Source of the DNA: Echinococcus granulosus | Lineage: Eukaryota; Platyhelminthes; Cestoda; Cyclophyllidea; Taeniidae | Assembly: GCF_000524195.1 (NCBI RefSeq) | Contig: NW_020170382.1 | Coordinates: 1,647,382-1,711,381, forward strand | Length of the DNA stretch: 64,000 nucleotides | Direction: 5' to 3' | Part shown: positions 1-11,600 of the stretch, in pieces | Position numbering within the stretch: position 1 is the stretch's first letter | How the letters are laid out: the number at the start of each line of letters is the position of its first letter | Position numbers and translations under genes: made by a program | The notes under the pieces: generated by a model | The model's database searches: none | Told to the model about the DNA's origin: nothing | What the model saw: only the letters and a program-made list of their open reading frames with translations

Positions 1-2851
1 TCATTTTGCTGTAAGTTCCTTCCGTAGTCCTGACGCAGCAAAACCAGTGATGCAACCATTATAGGTTTTGGACGCCTCCCAGCGTTGGGAACCTCGAAGC
101 CTATAAGGGTGTATAACTTCCGAAAGACTGTAAACAGAGCCAGTAGGTATGTTGGTGTCAAGTTAGGCCAAATTAGAGCAGATATTAACAGGCTGCATTT
201 TGGCGTTACTGAGAAGATTAATAAGCTGAACCAATGAACTGCATAAGTAGCTAAAAATTATGAAGCTGAAAGGTTATTGCGTTCCTGGAGTAAAAAAGAG
301 GGAACAGTTTCACCCATTTGTGCTCTATTCGTTTAAATGTTAAGCATTTACACGAACTTACAAAACGCACCATATAATGTCCCGCCACCGACCCACCTAC
401 CGCCTCCCAAATGCAAGTTTCATTCGATGGCGTTTGATGGAAAAACCCGTGTTCGCCCCCTCCTCTCTCTGACATCAAGAGCTTATTCAAGTGGACTTTA
501 GATAAAGATGGGTTGGGAAATGGGCATTTAATCACTTTGGAGTCGTGTAGCTTGAGTGATTCTGACAAGGTCAAGCCCCAAAAAGGGAAATTTGAAAATA
601 ATCCATTTCCCGTGGTTATTTACTCGACAGACAAATATTATTTTATTAGAGTTCCCGTACTTCCTCTTGCCTTACTTTGATCTTGATGGAAGGAAGTAAG
701 TATCAAGCATTAATAAATGATGACAGGAAAAACTCCGCCTCATCAATTGCAATGGAGGTTTGTTTGAGGTCCAACAGAAAATTATTTGACTTGAGGGTAA
801 ATTCCCACAAGACTGTTTATTAATTTGCCCTTCTGAATTATAACTCTCTAAATATTACCTATCAATTTGGTAAGGTTATTCTACTTACCAATCCTAGCTT
901 ATTTGGCTCAGAAAAGACCTCAATTTCCTTTCTTAAGCATGACAATGCTTTTTCCCTCTTTTAGCTGATAAATTTGCCCTAGCGAGGGCGGGAGTAATGC
1001 GAACAGTGGCATTTTTCCGTCTTCACTTTTGGATACGAATTTATGCTTTTCCTTATCAGGAGCCTAAGGAAAAATTGGCCACTGCATTCTGGATGCCACA
1101 ATGTTCTGATAAGACGCCAGTCTCTGCCAGTTTTTGTTTTGACAACTGAAAAGTGGCATTATCCGTAGAGTAGAAACCTTTTTGCTTCTATCTTACTGTT
1201 TTAAAATTTACTATTCTACTTGCGGCAAAAGCTGCGGTACGCGTTTGCGTAGCAGATGGGGCGAGAAGGTCAGGTCCCCACTTATGTACAACGCTGGTAG
1301 AGAAGGCGTTAATCCGCAGGCTTGACAGCGCATACCTCATGAATCATTTTTTGGAGGATGAAGGTAGCTCCTCACCTATTAACTCTCCCGCTTTGAATTA
1401 GTAGACAGAAAATTTGCCTCTTTTCCACTAGCCTGAGCGTTTGATGCTAATAGAGGAAGGAGGGGTGACACTGGGGGCGCGTGTGTGTGGATCTAGAGGG
1501 AGGGTGTCAGCGGCTTTTCGCCAAACACGGATACGATTAATCGAGCCCAGAGTAAGTGCGTGTTCCAAAGTTTAGAAATGGTATACAAGAGCAAAAAAGA
1601 GACCAATTCCAAAGTTCACCGACACATTTAATTGAATCACTCCACAATGCGGTAGGTATGTGTGGCATTGAGGTAACTTGACCCTCATTTACTTCATTAA
1701 ACCTCTCACCCCGGTGCTATGCTCCTTACGTGATTGTTCAGGTAACAAAACATAAGAGGTGAGCTCCCCTTCTTGGAGAAAGTAGTTTTGATAATACGAT
1801 AATGGACTTGGAATACCTTTTTTTGTCCATTAGTGGAAGATCGCAGCAATGTTTGTCATCCAAGATAAATTGTGCAATGGTTGCAAGTACTACATTCCCC
1901 TATCAGTACCGTTCATATTATTACTATCGTACTTCTTATACCCCACAGCTATCTGAACTATCCTTTAATCTTTCTTTAAATAAATACATTGAAAAGGTTG
2001 ATGATTTAATAGTGTCGCGAAAGGTAGAACCATCATTGAGGTTGTTTTGGACGATAATACGGCTAGTGAACACGCTGCATGGTGGTCGTTGGTCTGAGAA
2101 GTATTGTCCGGCCTACCTTAATCTTGACTTTATGCGATCGTGAGCCTGCATAGGGGCTGGTGAGCCATTAACAGAATCGACGTAAATGGAATGGCACGGC
2201 ACTAAGGTTATGACTAAATCGCTAGAGACAATCCAAAATAGTAACATTCTGTTGCAGCTTATATTCATGCAATAAACTCAGAATTCCTGGACGCATTCGG
2301 ATTGATAAGTGTCGTGGCCATCAAAAATGAATTGGCCAGGTGAAGGGGGTGGATAGACTGGTGGGTAATGTCTAAATAATAATACGAATAATAATTTTGA
2401 AAGGCAAGCTAGGCTATATCAGATCTGGTTAGTTAATTGAGAAGGCTGGCCACCACAATTAATCGGATAAGGTGTTAAAGAAGGGGCAAGCTTTTGGGTA
2501 ATTAAAAAAAAACAACTGACTGACCGCATCTTACTCCGAGCTGTAGGTTGCGGAAGTGTTCTATTCTCAAAAAAACAACTTGCCTTTCAAGGAAGCATCA
2601 TCCTCTTTTACCATTTCATTGTAGAATTGCAAATTACTTTACTTTCTGGGCGCTTTTTCTAATCTGAGACGGAACTAATTGTTCCATCCATTAATCATGC
2701 CTCTTCCCCTGGTTTTACGGCTTATGAAATTAGAATTCGAACAAATATTTGATTGTAATTTTTCACCGTTTATTTTAGTAACTCTTTCAGTTGAATTTAT
2801 TATACCGAAAGAAGTATTTTACTACAACTACATAGCAGAGGCTTTGTTCAA

Positions 2852-2951
2852 NNNNNNNNNNNNNNNNNNNNNNNNNNNNNNNNNNNNNNNNNNNNNNNNN
2901 NNNNNNNNNNNNNNNNNNNNNNNNNNNNNNNNNNNNNNNNNNNNNNNNNNN
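2852..2951. other. Assembly gap, 100 N
   Basis: There are exactly 100 N, the usual placeholder for a gap of unknown size. The right flank (about 3040-3150) is noticeably richer in G and C than its surroundings, so a repeat may have broken the assembly here. Confidence 0.99.
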
Positions 2952-3513
2952 ACCCTTCTATTGGATTCAATTTTCAGTATAGTCATTGAATTTCCGAGTT
3001 CACAATTTTTTGTACATAGATTTGCTGTGCTAGCAGTCTTTTGATCTCAAAGTGCGCTTCAGCGCGACAACCAAGGGCGCCTCCGAGGCGTGCCAACTGA
3101 CGACTTGGCGAACGCTGCGGCTGACCTACCCATCGTCCGGTTTTCTGCCGCCTTTCGCACTGTATTTTATAGAGTAAACCGGGAATATCGAGAAGAAGCG
3201 TCATATCCCTCTTTTTACTCAAAGAAGTTTATTATTATAATGATAACTGTGTCCAAGTCCAATATAGTCGACTTTCTTGTTTCATTCTGCCGCCTTTTGA
3301 ATGGCTTGCAAATTAGAAATAATAGGTTAATATGGAAATGAGCGCTATCTCTAATTGTACATAGAGATGATTTGTGAAGGATACTTGAGTAAACTTTCAA
3401 AACTCCTCACGTATTCCAATAATTTTGTTTAAGCCTTCTACAATGAGCTGTTAATTTTAGCTGTGCTCTAATGGCATACTATTTGAAGGTCTGAGATCAG
3501 TTGATATTTTCCA

Positions 3514-3549
3514 TCGTGCCACAAAAGAGAGTTTCCTTTTGTGGCACGA
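3514..3549. repeat. Perfect 14-bp inverted repeat with 8-base loop
   Basis: The left arm 3514-3527 (TCGTGCCACAAAAG) is exactly complementary to 3536-3549, with AGAGTTTC between them. Part of the arm (CTTTTGTGG) recurs a few bases further right, near 3562. It could fold in RNA as a stable hairpin or be the remains of a small transposon end. No function is shown. Confidence 0.85.
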
Positions 3550-6377
3550 ACTATACTTTACACTTTTGTGGTGAAAAACTACAGGCTTTCACGAGATTTG
3601 AGTGTCACCAACTTTTAAAGGTGGCTTGTGGGGGAATTGCTCCACTCCGGACTAAAGGGATTTCAGATCCATTGTGGAGTTTTAATTTTTTCTCACTCTG
3701 AGTTTTATGATCAGTTTTTTAAGTTTGGGAGATGTTTTTTAAGTACTGCTGGCGCATTATCAACTCGGAGTTAACTCCTCTCAAAACTCTCTAAAACAAA
3801 ATCAAAGCTGCCAAGTTCATCTAAACTGTCAACAACGTTTATCTCGGCTAGTTAACACGTTTCTTGCAGATTAACTCCAAGATATTCGATGTCGGAAGTG
3901 CTGTGATCTGTTTCGACTAACTGCACGTCTATTCATCGACTTAACCAGTGCTAACTGTCCAACAGAGGATTGCAATGGCACTACGTTGATTGGAGGAGCA
4001 GAGTTGATAAGTTGAGGGGCTCAAGCAGAGCAAATGGTTTTATCGGTGGGCGTTGGATGTCAGCCCCTCCTAATGCATTTGTGGTGCGCACCTTGATGAC
4101 TGACACTTAACCTCAGTCACTAACGCATATGACCCCCTATTTTCGAGTCATCCCCTCGACCTCGTCGTCATTGCCTAAGTAGGTAGTGTAGGGAGCGTTA
4201 GGGTTTTGAGTTTTGCGTAGAAATGATGCAGCACTTTTGCTTGAAATTGGTAAACTGAATCAACCCTAAACCCTAAACAGAATTCGCAGCACTTACCCAT
4301 TGTCGGGTGAGATGTGACCCACATGGTGCCGATAATAAATGGAAAGAATGCGGAGAGGTAGTACGAAAATAGTGGGCATAAAGCATAAAGCATAAATCAG
4401 TGCTTACATTTTTTAAACGTACCCTGCCACCTCGAGGCTTAAATTGGGCAAGCTTTCAGAAGGTCTCAAGGAGCAGCGATGGATGGACTAGTGATGCATG
4501 AGACCACCGGCCACCTCCAACCATTGTGCAGAAACGGACAAGACTCGCTCTTCCAGGTTTACCAGAACGAGGCAGGGGCTACTAACTGGCTCATCTTGGC
4601 AATTTATTGCACTTCTTGCGAGCTTGCAAGAGCAGCTCGTACCCTCACACAGCTTATGAGGGTCTCTACCCATCATTTAACTACGAAAACAACAAATCCC
4701 ACAGGTGATGTTCACGACAACTTCATTTATTAGCCAAATAATTTTTGTTTTGGTCTAATTGCTCCACGCTGCGGTTACCCGTCTTACTTGGGCATGTCGT
4801 GTGTTCACCTGGGTTCTAGTAAGGATTTTTCATTCAAGAAAAAAATATTTTTAGGTCGTAATTATGCTCAATGACAGACTTTTTGTGTTTTGACAATCAC
4901 CCATATCCTGTTAAACGCAGTTGATAAATGCGTACTGGTCACTCTGCCCAGTCCGCTGTCATGCTTGTTTTTTCACACGCTTGTCAAGACAGTGAAAACT
5001 TGATCATTTTGAAAGTCATTGAGAGAGCTGAGGCATGCACGACAGTGAGCCTTGACTCCGTTACGCCGTCGCAACTGAGGCATGCATCTATAACAAAGTT
5101 TAAGTAAATCTGTTTGAATTCTGGAACCAGTATTATGTTTTCGGTTTAATTATGCAGTCAACATTTGGATAGGCAGTTCGCTTATGATCATCTTTTTCCA
5201 AACTTGTTTTTATCTTCATTCTGCGTAGTGAACGTCATAACACATGTATCAATGAGGCAAAATATTCTGCCTTAATGGCAAAAAATGAGTTAGAGATACG
5301 CTTCCAAAGGGTAATTTAAATTCATTTTGGACAAGTCCTTATACCCCTTACTTTTGCTAACCCAAATAAAAGAGTGATTAAGATAGCTCTAAAATGTTAT
5401 CCGTTTGCCAGTACCGGCACTTTACAGCATGTATATTGTGTAAGAAACATATTTGCAGGCCTTTCGACATAACAACGACGGGACTATTTTATGCAAAATT
5501 CTTTAATGTTTAGCAGAAGAATTTGTAGTAATTTTTCAATGGTGGAGGTGGACATTAACATAATCGGAAAGCACGTGCACGCGAGGCATGAGAGGTAGCA
5601 AGCGGGTCATCATAGATGCTACGCTTCTTTGAGTAGAGAATAGTGATAAAGAATAGGCTTTAAGACGTGGGATTCCGTAATTAGGGAATTTGTCCTTGCT
5701 GTACCTTAAGGAGTCAGTAAAGACTTGGCGTACTACGGTGCCACTGACGGATACGCAAAGGAAAGTTGTCATAGTGTAATATGTTGACTACCGGTTTCGG
5801 TAAAAGGGGCCACTTTGGGTCTCCACCACTGTACGTTCGATGGATGGGCTGGACTTCAAGTCCATGACAGTGAGCCTAGGCCTACGGTACGTCGAGCATA
5901 TGCATCCCCTCCGAGTACTTTGTCTACTTTTATCTACGGAGAAGTCTCAGGGACCCATAATAGTTTATCATAACTTATGAGCTACAGTAAACTACCATAA
6001 ATGAATCAAAAAATTGCCTCGAAAGCCCAAAAACTTCCTTCAAAAGTGCAAGTACAATGGGAAGTAACAACTGCAAAGTAGCTAACATCTTTGGTCCTTC
6101 TCGAAAATGAATGCAAGGAAAAATTGAGACAGGTTTCATATTACAAAGCTCCACAGTAAGTAAGTTCTTATCGACATAGTTCTTAATAGTGTTAAATAGA
6201 GTAAACGTTTTTGTAATGGAAAGTAAGTAAACGTGTAGCAAAATTTTTTAGAATGTTTTGCTCTATTAATCCTCTTGTATTTATAGTTGCACCTGGCGGG
6301 AGAAAATATACCGGATTTGTTTTAACTCTCTCACCTCGAAGCATCGGGCGCTCAGTGCTCGTTTTCACGTGCGGGGC

Positions 6378-6499
6378 ATGCTTCTCCTCTTCGAGTGTGC
6401 GGCTGGTTATGCCGTATTCAAAGTTAACAATGAAAAGAAACTACAAGAAGTTAAGGATTTAGCAAAGGAATTCGAGAACACTGAGTTTATGAACCAGAT
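6378..6499 (+). CDS. NOP58: NOP58 exon 1
   Basis: It encodes residues 1-40 and two bases of codon 41. ATG 6378 gives MLLLFECAAG, the family N-terminus. The donor GTAAGC at 6500 is required because the frame reaches TAA at 6501. Confidence 0.93.
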
Positions 6500-7971
6500 G
6501 TAAGCTAAATTCGAAGTACTGTTTACTTTTTAATGGTGATATTACAGGCTGGAGCCTATGTAAATTTAATGGTTGATAATCTTGCTGTGCTCGTTCAGCC
6601 ATTGCTGAATCCACCATTTTGCCGGTTCTAGGTACTTATTCTTCTTTCAGGATTCAACTAGAAAAGTTTGTCGGGTTTGAGGATACTAAGGAGGCCCTTT
6701 TAGGTATGCTGATGATATTTGCGGACTAGAGTCTCTGCAGCTTTTGTGGTTGATACTTTTACTATTCTGATGTCTTATCGTTGTCGGGTAATGTTTATTC
6801 CATTCTTAGCTGCTGCGGATACCATCGAAGGCAAAATCTCTAAGAAACTGAAGAGGCTTCTAAAAAAGCTGTACGTTAAGGAGATACGCGATGATGTCTT
6901 AGCCGTGGCGGATAAAAAGCTTTCTCAGGAAATAGCAGTAGGTTTGGTTTTCCATTAAAGAGTTATTTTTAGAGTAAAATGAGTGTTTCTACGCTTGCTG
7001 ATTCATCGGTGCAAAATCTTATGCGTGCAGTTCGTGCTCATATGGAGTCGCTTATTCCAGCAATTGACGAGTCAGATCTCATGCGAATGAGACTTGGTTT
7101 GGCTCACAGTCTCGATCGCTACAAACTTAAATGCAATCCTGACAAGATTGATACCATGATTGTCCAAGCAATCGGTCTTCTTGATGAGTTGGACAAGGAA
7201 TCGAACAACTACGTCATGCGATGCAAGGAGATGTATGGTTGGCACTTCCCTGAATTGGCCAAGATCGTGACAAATAACATGACTTATGTGCAGCTTGTTA
7301 AACGTATTGGTATCCGAGAGAACGCAGCCAAAATGGATCTGACTGATCTCATCCCCGACGAACTTATTGCACAAGTTAGAGACGCTGCCATTGTCTCCTT
7401 GGGTACCGAATTGACAAATGATGACGTTGAGATGATTCACTCGTTGTGCGACCAAGTTATGGAAGTGGCTGAATCTCGTAATACGCTTCACGAGTATCTG
7501 GTCAAGCGTATGGTCGCGGTGGCTCCTAACTTGACTGCTCTGGTTGGCGAAATCCTGGGCGCACGTTTAATTGCAAGGGCGGGAACTTTGGTGAATCTCG
7601 CTAAGCACCCCGCTTCAACGGTTCAAATACTTGGTGCAGAGAAGGCGCTATTCCGCGCTCTCAAGACACGTCACAGTACACCAAAATACGGTCTACTCTA
7701 CCATGCCAGTTTGGTCGGACAAGCTGGGCCAACCATCAAGGGCAAGATTTCGCGTATGTTGGCCGCCAAAGCTGCTCTGTCGATTCGCCTTGATGCTCTC
7801 GGGGACGAAGACGCTGATAATGAAATGGGTATTCGAGCTAGGGCTTATCTGGAGGAACGACTGCGGCAGCTTGAAGCCGGAACCTTCAACCCGCGTATTT
7901 CAAAAAAACGCAAGTTTGACTCCGTGGCTGGGAATGCAGATCATCCGCCGGCAAAGTCCAGGAAATTGTAA
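6378..7971 (+). CDS. NOP58: Nucleolar protein 58 (box C/D snoRNP core protein), 4 exons
   Basis: NOP58 is a nucleolar core subunit of box C/D snoRNPs, which guide 2'-O-methylation of rRNA. With NOP56, fibrillarin and the 15.5K protein it scaffolds the particle. Exons are 6378-6499, 6651-6703, 6810-6937 and 6973-7971; joined phases agree and give 433 residues. The N-terminus MLLLFECAAGYAVFK matches the NOP5 N-terminal domain and fixes the start. The central part has the coiled-coil region and YGWHFPEL near residue 190. The Nop domain carries GAEKALFRALK around residues 320-335. Introns are tiny (151, 106 and 35 bases). The protein is about 100 residues shorter than human NOP58 because the long lysine/glutamate-rich tail is reduced to a short basic end (SKKRKFDS...KSRKL). 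I chose NOP58 over NOP56 or PRPF31 because block-by-block similarity is highest to NOP58. It converges on CAP. No AATAAA is seen downstream. Confidence 0.95.
6532..6618 (+). ncRNA. Possible box C/D snoRNA in NOP58 intron 1 (weak)
   Basis: The intron contains AATGGTG (6532) and its exact complement CACCATT (6612). Inside lie a box C-like GTGATAT, an internal C'-like TTGATAA near 6573, and a box D CTGA at 6605-6608. Vertebrate NOP58 and NOP56 introns are known snoRNA hosts. Box C is imperfect and six bases separate CTGA from the closing stem, so this is only a candidate. Confidence 0.15.
6651..6703 (+). CDS. NOP58: NOP58 exon 2
   Basis: This 53-base exon continues the N-terminal domain (IQLEKFVGFEDTKEALL). 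The acceptor is TTCTTTCAG and the donor GTATGC. Phases on both sides match exons 1 and 3. Confidence 0.92.
6810..6937 (+). CDS. NOP58: NOP58 exon 3
   Basis: It encodes the conserved stretch with EGKISKKLKRLLKK and LAVADKKL, close to the human protein. It is followed by a 35-base intron (6938-6972, GTAGGT...TTTTTAG). Confidence 0.93.
6973..7971 (+). CDS. NOP58: NOP58 exon 4
   Basis: This 999-base terminal exon encodes residues 102-433, including the rest of the NOSIC/coiled-coil part and the entire Nop domain. It starts with AGT AAA directly after the acceptor, six bases before the first ATG of the exon. TAA is at 7969-7971. Confidence 0.95.
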   Translation, partial: SKMSVSTLADSSVQNLMRAVRAHMESLIPAIDESDLMRMRLGLAHSLDRYKLKCNPDKIDTMIVQAIGLLDELDKESNNYVMRCKEMYGWHFPELAKIVTNNMTYVQLVKRIGIRENAAKMDLTDLIPDELIAQVRDAAIVSLGTELTNDDVEMIHSLCDQVMEVAESRNTLHEYLVKRMVAVAPNLTALVGEILGARLIARAGTLVNLAKHPASTVQILGAEKALFRALKTRHSTPKYGLLYHASLVGQAGPTIKGKISRMLAAKAALSIRLDALGDEDADNEMGIRARAYLEERLRQLEAGTFNPRISKKRKFDSVAGNADHPPAKSRKL

Positions 7972-8567
7972 GGCGGAAATGGGAATTAACTGTTGAGTTA
8001 ATTTGTACATAAGTGGTCGAGTGTATATATGCCTTATTGTAAGGGCGTACCTTTTGTGTCTTCCGAGGTGTTGGAGTGGTCCTTTTCGCTCGTCGTCCAC
8101 TTCCTTTAGCCCTTGGTCACGGTGTTCTGGCATTCTGATGTAACCACCACTTGCCAAGTACCGTACTAATCGGTTGTTAGTTACAAGTTAACTGGCCCAG
8201 ATAATTTGAAGTTGAAGAGAGATGGAGCTGGTGGGAGTGGTTGGTGACTTCTGATTCCGTATCGCAGGCGAGGCTAGGATCGGCCTGGCTTTGCCTTGGG
8301 TGGTTAGGGTTATGCGTTCGTCAGTGACAGTCCGTACGACACTTCGATGCCTTGTCGTCACTTGCATGCCTCGAGTGCCATTTGGATTGCAATCACCCAG
8401 TGCTCTGCAATTCTGCATCCCTCCAACCCAGATCAGAAAGCGGTAGCTTATTTTTTGTTTATTTTCGAAAAGAATTGGGCAAGAAGAATAGCGTCATAAG
8501 ACTGTTTTCCGCACTTATGTTGCTAAAGAAGAAAAAAGAGAAGAGTGTAAACTACGGGAAGAAGCGT
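7972..8567. other. Convergent 3' intergenic region between NOP58 and CAP
   Basis: The stop codons of the two convergent genes are 596 bases apart. The interval must hold both 3' UTRs. A minus-strand AATAAA for CAP is present. I see no canonical signal for NOP58, so the two 3' UTRs may overlap. Confidence 0.7.
8458..8463 (-). promoter_or_regulatory. Polyadenylation signal of CAP (AATAAA)
   Basis: TTTATT on the plus strand reads AATAAA on the minus strand, about 105 bases after the CAP stop codon. A second A-rich stretch follows it immediately. Confidence 0.55.
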
Positions 8568-8648
8568 TTAGTCCAGGACGTGGACCTTCGTCTCGAGGCG
8601 ATTCGACACAAACTTGGTCTTAAATTGCCCCGGGACCGCATACTCCGT
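8568..8648 (-). CDS. CAP: CAP exon 9 (C-terminal end)
   Basis: It encodes the last 26 residues, including YAVPGQFKTKF, which matches the EFPVPEQFKT end of CAP proteins. The acceptor is CTTTTTGTAG and the stop TAA. A plus-strand open frame across this exon is only its antisense shadow. Confidence 0.9.
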   Translation of the reverse strand, partial: TEYAVPGQFKTKFVSNRLETKVHVLD

Positions 8649-11600
8649 CTACAAAAAGTAAGACAGGGGATAAAAGAATGCTACTTGTAAAGCGTAAGTA
8701 ACCAGCCTCTTCTAGGGGGATCAACTCACGAAGTCTCCATCGCGCTTAGGCACGTGGATGTTCACCTCTGATGACATGGCTGTAATAATGTCCGCATCCT
8801 TGGCCTGCTCGCTCAAGTAAACGTGGCAACCATTTGTCTTGTCGATACTGATCGTTGGCATGAGGCCCGTCACCTACACAAGAGGTACGAATAGCAAAAA
8901 GGTGAGTTATTTACTAAAGATGGCCACTATGGTGAGTAGGAGGCAATGTGTACCCACCTGTACTTGAGCGTCCTGGCAGTTAACAACGTCGATAGAGGCG
9001 ATAACAGTATCAAAAAGAAGTGAGGTCTTCTTGCAGCTGTCTGAAAGTTGAAAGCATCACTTCAGTCATCTAACGAGAGCGAGGATATCAGTTTGGCTGA
9101 AAAGAGCCCCCAATAGTTGCAGTTCTCTCTTCAATGAAATTGATGAAAAAAGTAGATGTTTTCAGCAAGCACTTTATAGAACGTAAATACGTACGTACAC
9201 CCAGCTACACATTGGAATAAAATTAAACAAGCTGAAGTCATAGTTAAGTGTTGAATATGGGTTTTACTTGTGATTACAGATACAGAAAGCTTATCACTAG
9301 AGATAGATGGTGACTTGGTTTTGCTAATTAAGATGAAAGAACAGGCTTGCAGCAGGTCCCCACGACAGCAAATTCCGTGTCTTTTCAACGGCGCATGAGG
9401 TGCAGAAAAAAAAACTTGAAAAGTACACCGTATGCCGCTGCAGGAAATTAGAATTGGGCAAGTTGCTCACAGAGGAGTTCAAAACGTACCCAAAACGATG
9501 GAGTTGAGCTTTCCCTTGACATGTACAACACTGTCAACACACTTGAAAATGTAAACAGTCTCCTTCTTCTCCTTTGCCTCAATTACAATCTCGCGATTTC
9601 CAACTTGGTTTTCCTACAATGCAAAACATTCTTCATCAGGGATGCCCACATTCCTGACGTAACACAACTGTATTTGCGTTCGCCGTGCGTTTGGCCACAA
9701 GAATCGTTTCAGTGTACTGTGGATTCTGCTAGCACACCATTGGCACAATGATAAAACGGAGGCTTCTACAAAATCCAAACAGCGGACAATGGTTGATAAA
9801 ACAACAGATTTCTCATCCTTCCTTTTCACTAACATTGTAAAGCACAAGGAAGTGTAAGTACACCCAATCTAACTGTAGTGGTGCTCCCTTATTCTTAGGA
9901 GTGTGGTGTAGTATGCAAGTAAGGCGTCTTTTTCATATGCACTTAAAATGAGAATCCAACCACACAAATTCCTAAAATAGTGATTTTCATTACTGTGCGA
10001 CAAAGGGTGTTTTATACGACTATTCACTTTTCGAGGTCCTCGAGTACAATAGCCTGAGATTAATGAGTTCCAAAAGCGGCAGATCCCCTCTGAAAAGGCC
10101 AAGTCTTCAACCGTACTCATTGGAAAATATAAAACAGCAGATAAACCACTTTTTCTCCTGCAGTGCTCACTTTCAAACATTTCTGAGTGAATGATTTTAA
10201 AAAAAATGGAAAAAAAGAGAAGCGTGAGCTCACTCCTTACACGTCGCAGCGATCAACCGTTTCACAGATGAGAACTTTCAATGGCCATTTACATCAACTT
10301 TCAGCAAGCAAAACGATACATTCTGTACTGAACACAAAGTTACCACCACACGCACCTAAGTGCGCTTTTTAAAATGTGAAGGAGACATAAACCAAACTCC
10401 AGAAGGTTTACATAATTCAAAGGCTCACCACAACCCATTTGTTGCCAATAAGCTCGAGCTTGGATTGGGGTTGCGCCGCTTTGCGCTGATCAGGACGAGT
10501 GGGAATGGCAGGCGCGACTGACTTCTTGGCCGCCAAGGGGGCAGTGGTGCGCAGCTCAGGATTCTTATGCGTCTTCATGTCGTCAGTGACCTTGCGTAGG
10601 CCCTTGGCCACGGCATCACCACGATTGATCTCGGAAAATAAAGCCTGGGTGCCGGGTCCCGTAGACTGAGGAAGAAGGGAAATAATAGGATGATGCGGAG
10701 AATTCCAGGTTTGAAAAGACAATGGAACCAAGCTCACAAAGGCGTCGGCTAATCATGCGCCAAAGATATTAAGAGCCAGTCGAAGCAGGCCTGGACCTGA
10801 ACGCTTGTGCTTCGGCCAGACATACTTGGTGTTTCTATAGATAGCTTGGATACTAAGGAGAGCGGAAAGTGCGTCTGTTCAGCGCTGCTAATGGCGCGAT
10901 GCCTCGCCTGAGGGAAATGCCAATTATGCCAATCGATAGGTGCGCTTGTGGGTGTTGTGCGCGCGCCTGGGCCCTGCCTGAAACTGCATTTCATCAATTA
11001 CCCATTTTAGCGTCTCACATCAGGGGTCGTGAAGGCAGGTCAAGTTGACAGAGGTCATGAATAAACTAAATGGCTTCTCGCAGTATTTAAGTCATGTGAA
11101 GCAAGGAGCAAAGCATTTTGACATCCAGCACTTCAAAAAGTATACGCAGCGGGCGGCAATCCGGAAAGAAGGACAAGTTTAAAATCCGCTTCATTTTTGG
11201 GGGATGTCAAGACCCTTTAACACCAGTGAGCGTAAGAGGACAAATGACCACCTGACCAAAGAATATTCATGAAATTCTTCGAATAGTAACTATGCGTGTG
11301 CTGTCAGTGGAGGTAGGCATCAATTGTGATACCAGTAAATTTAACCAACACACCGAAATCAAAATCATTCAATATCAGTATAATGTCATTAAATTTACAT
11401 CTACAGGAAGTAGCCTTAGTACTAAAATAATGATTTTACACTTCTTCTGGTTCCTTTTGGTCTACTAAGTTTGGACGAAAAGACTATCATTGTTGACGCG
11501 ATCCACGCAAGTACCCATTTCAGGCAAACGCTTAACCACATGGGAATTAGTCGATATGCCAGCAACCGACGCGATTAAAATTAACAATTTGTAGGGTCAC

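Larger units (their letters stand above)
1..6377. other. Intergenic region, no supported gene
   Basis: I find no conserved protein block or splice-consistent exon chain here. Short open frames exist, the longest near 1802-2143 on the plus strand (113 codons) and 251-574 on the minus strand. They have low-complexity or unrecognisable translations. The interval also holds one assembly gap and a hairpin, listed separately. The last few hundred bases should contain the NOP58 promoter, but I see no clear TATA box or other core motif. Confidence 0.6.

Noticed and set aside
1802..2143. 113-codon plus-strand frame in the left intergenic region
   Set aside because: Tyr/Ser-rich low-complexity translation, no homologue recognised, no splice partners.
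4190..4280. Telomere-like motifs (GTTAGGG and two CCCTAAA units)
   Set aside because: Only one or two units, not a tandem array; no sign of an interstitial telomere.
4479..4733. 84-codon frame overlapping a 62-codon frame on the other strand
   Set aside because: Open on both strands because of local composition; neither product is recognisable.
7072..7491. 139-codon minus-strand frame
   Set aside because: Exact antisense of the conserved NOP58 exon 4.
8352..8690. Plus-strand 112-codon frame with a lysine-rich stretch
   Set aside because: It lies antisense to the last CAP exon (8568-8648), whose product matches the CAP C-terminus. The plus frame has no recognisable product.
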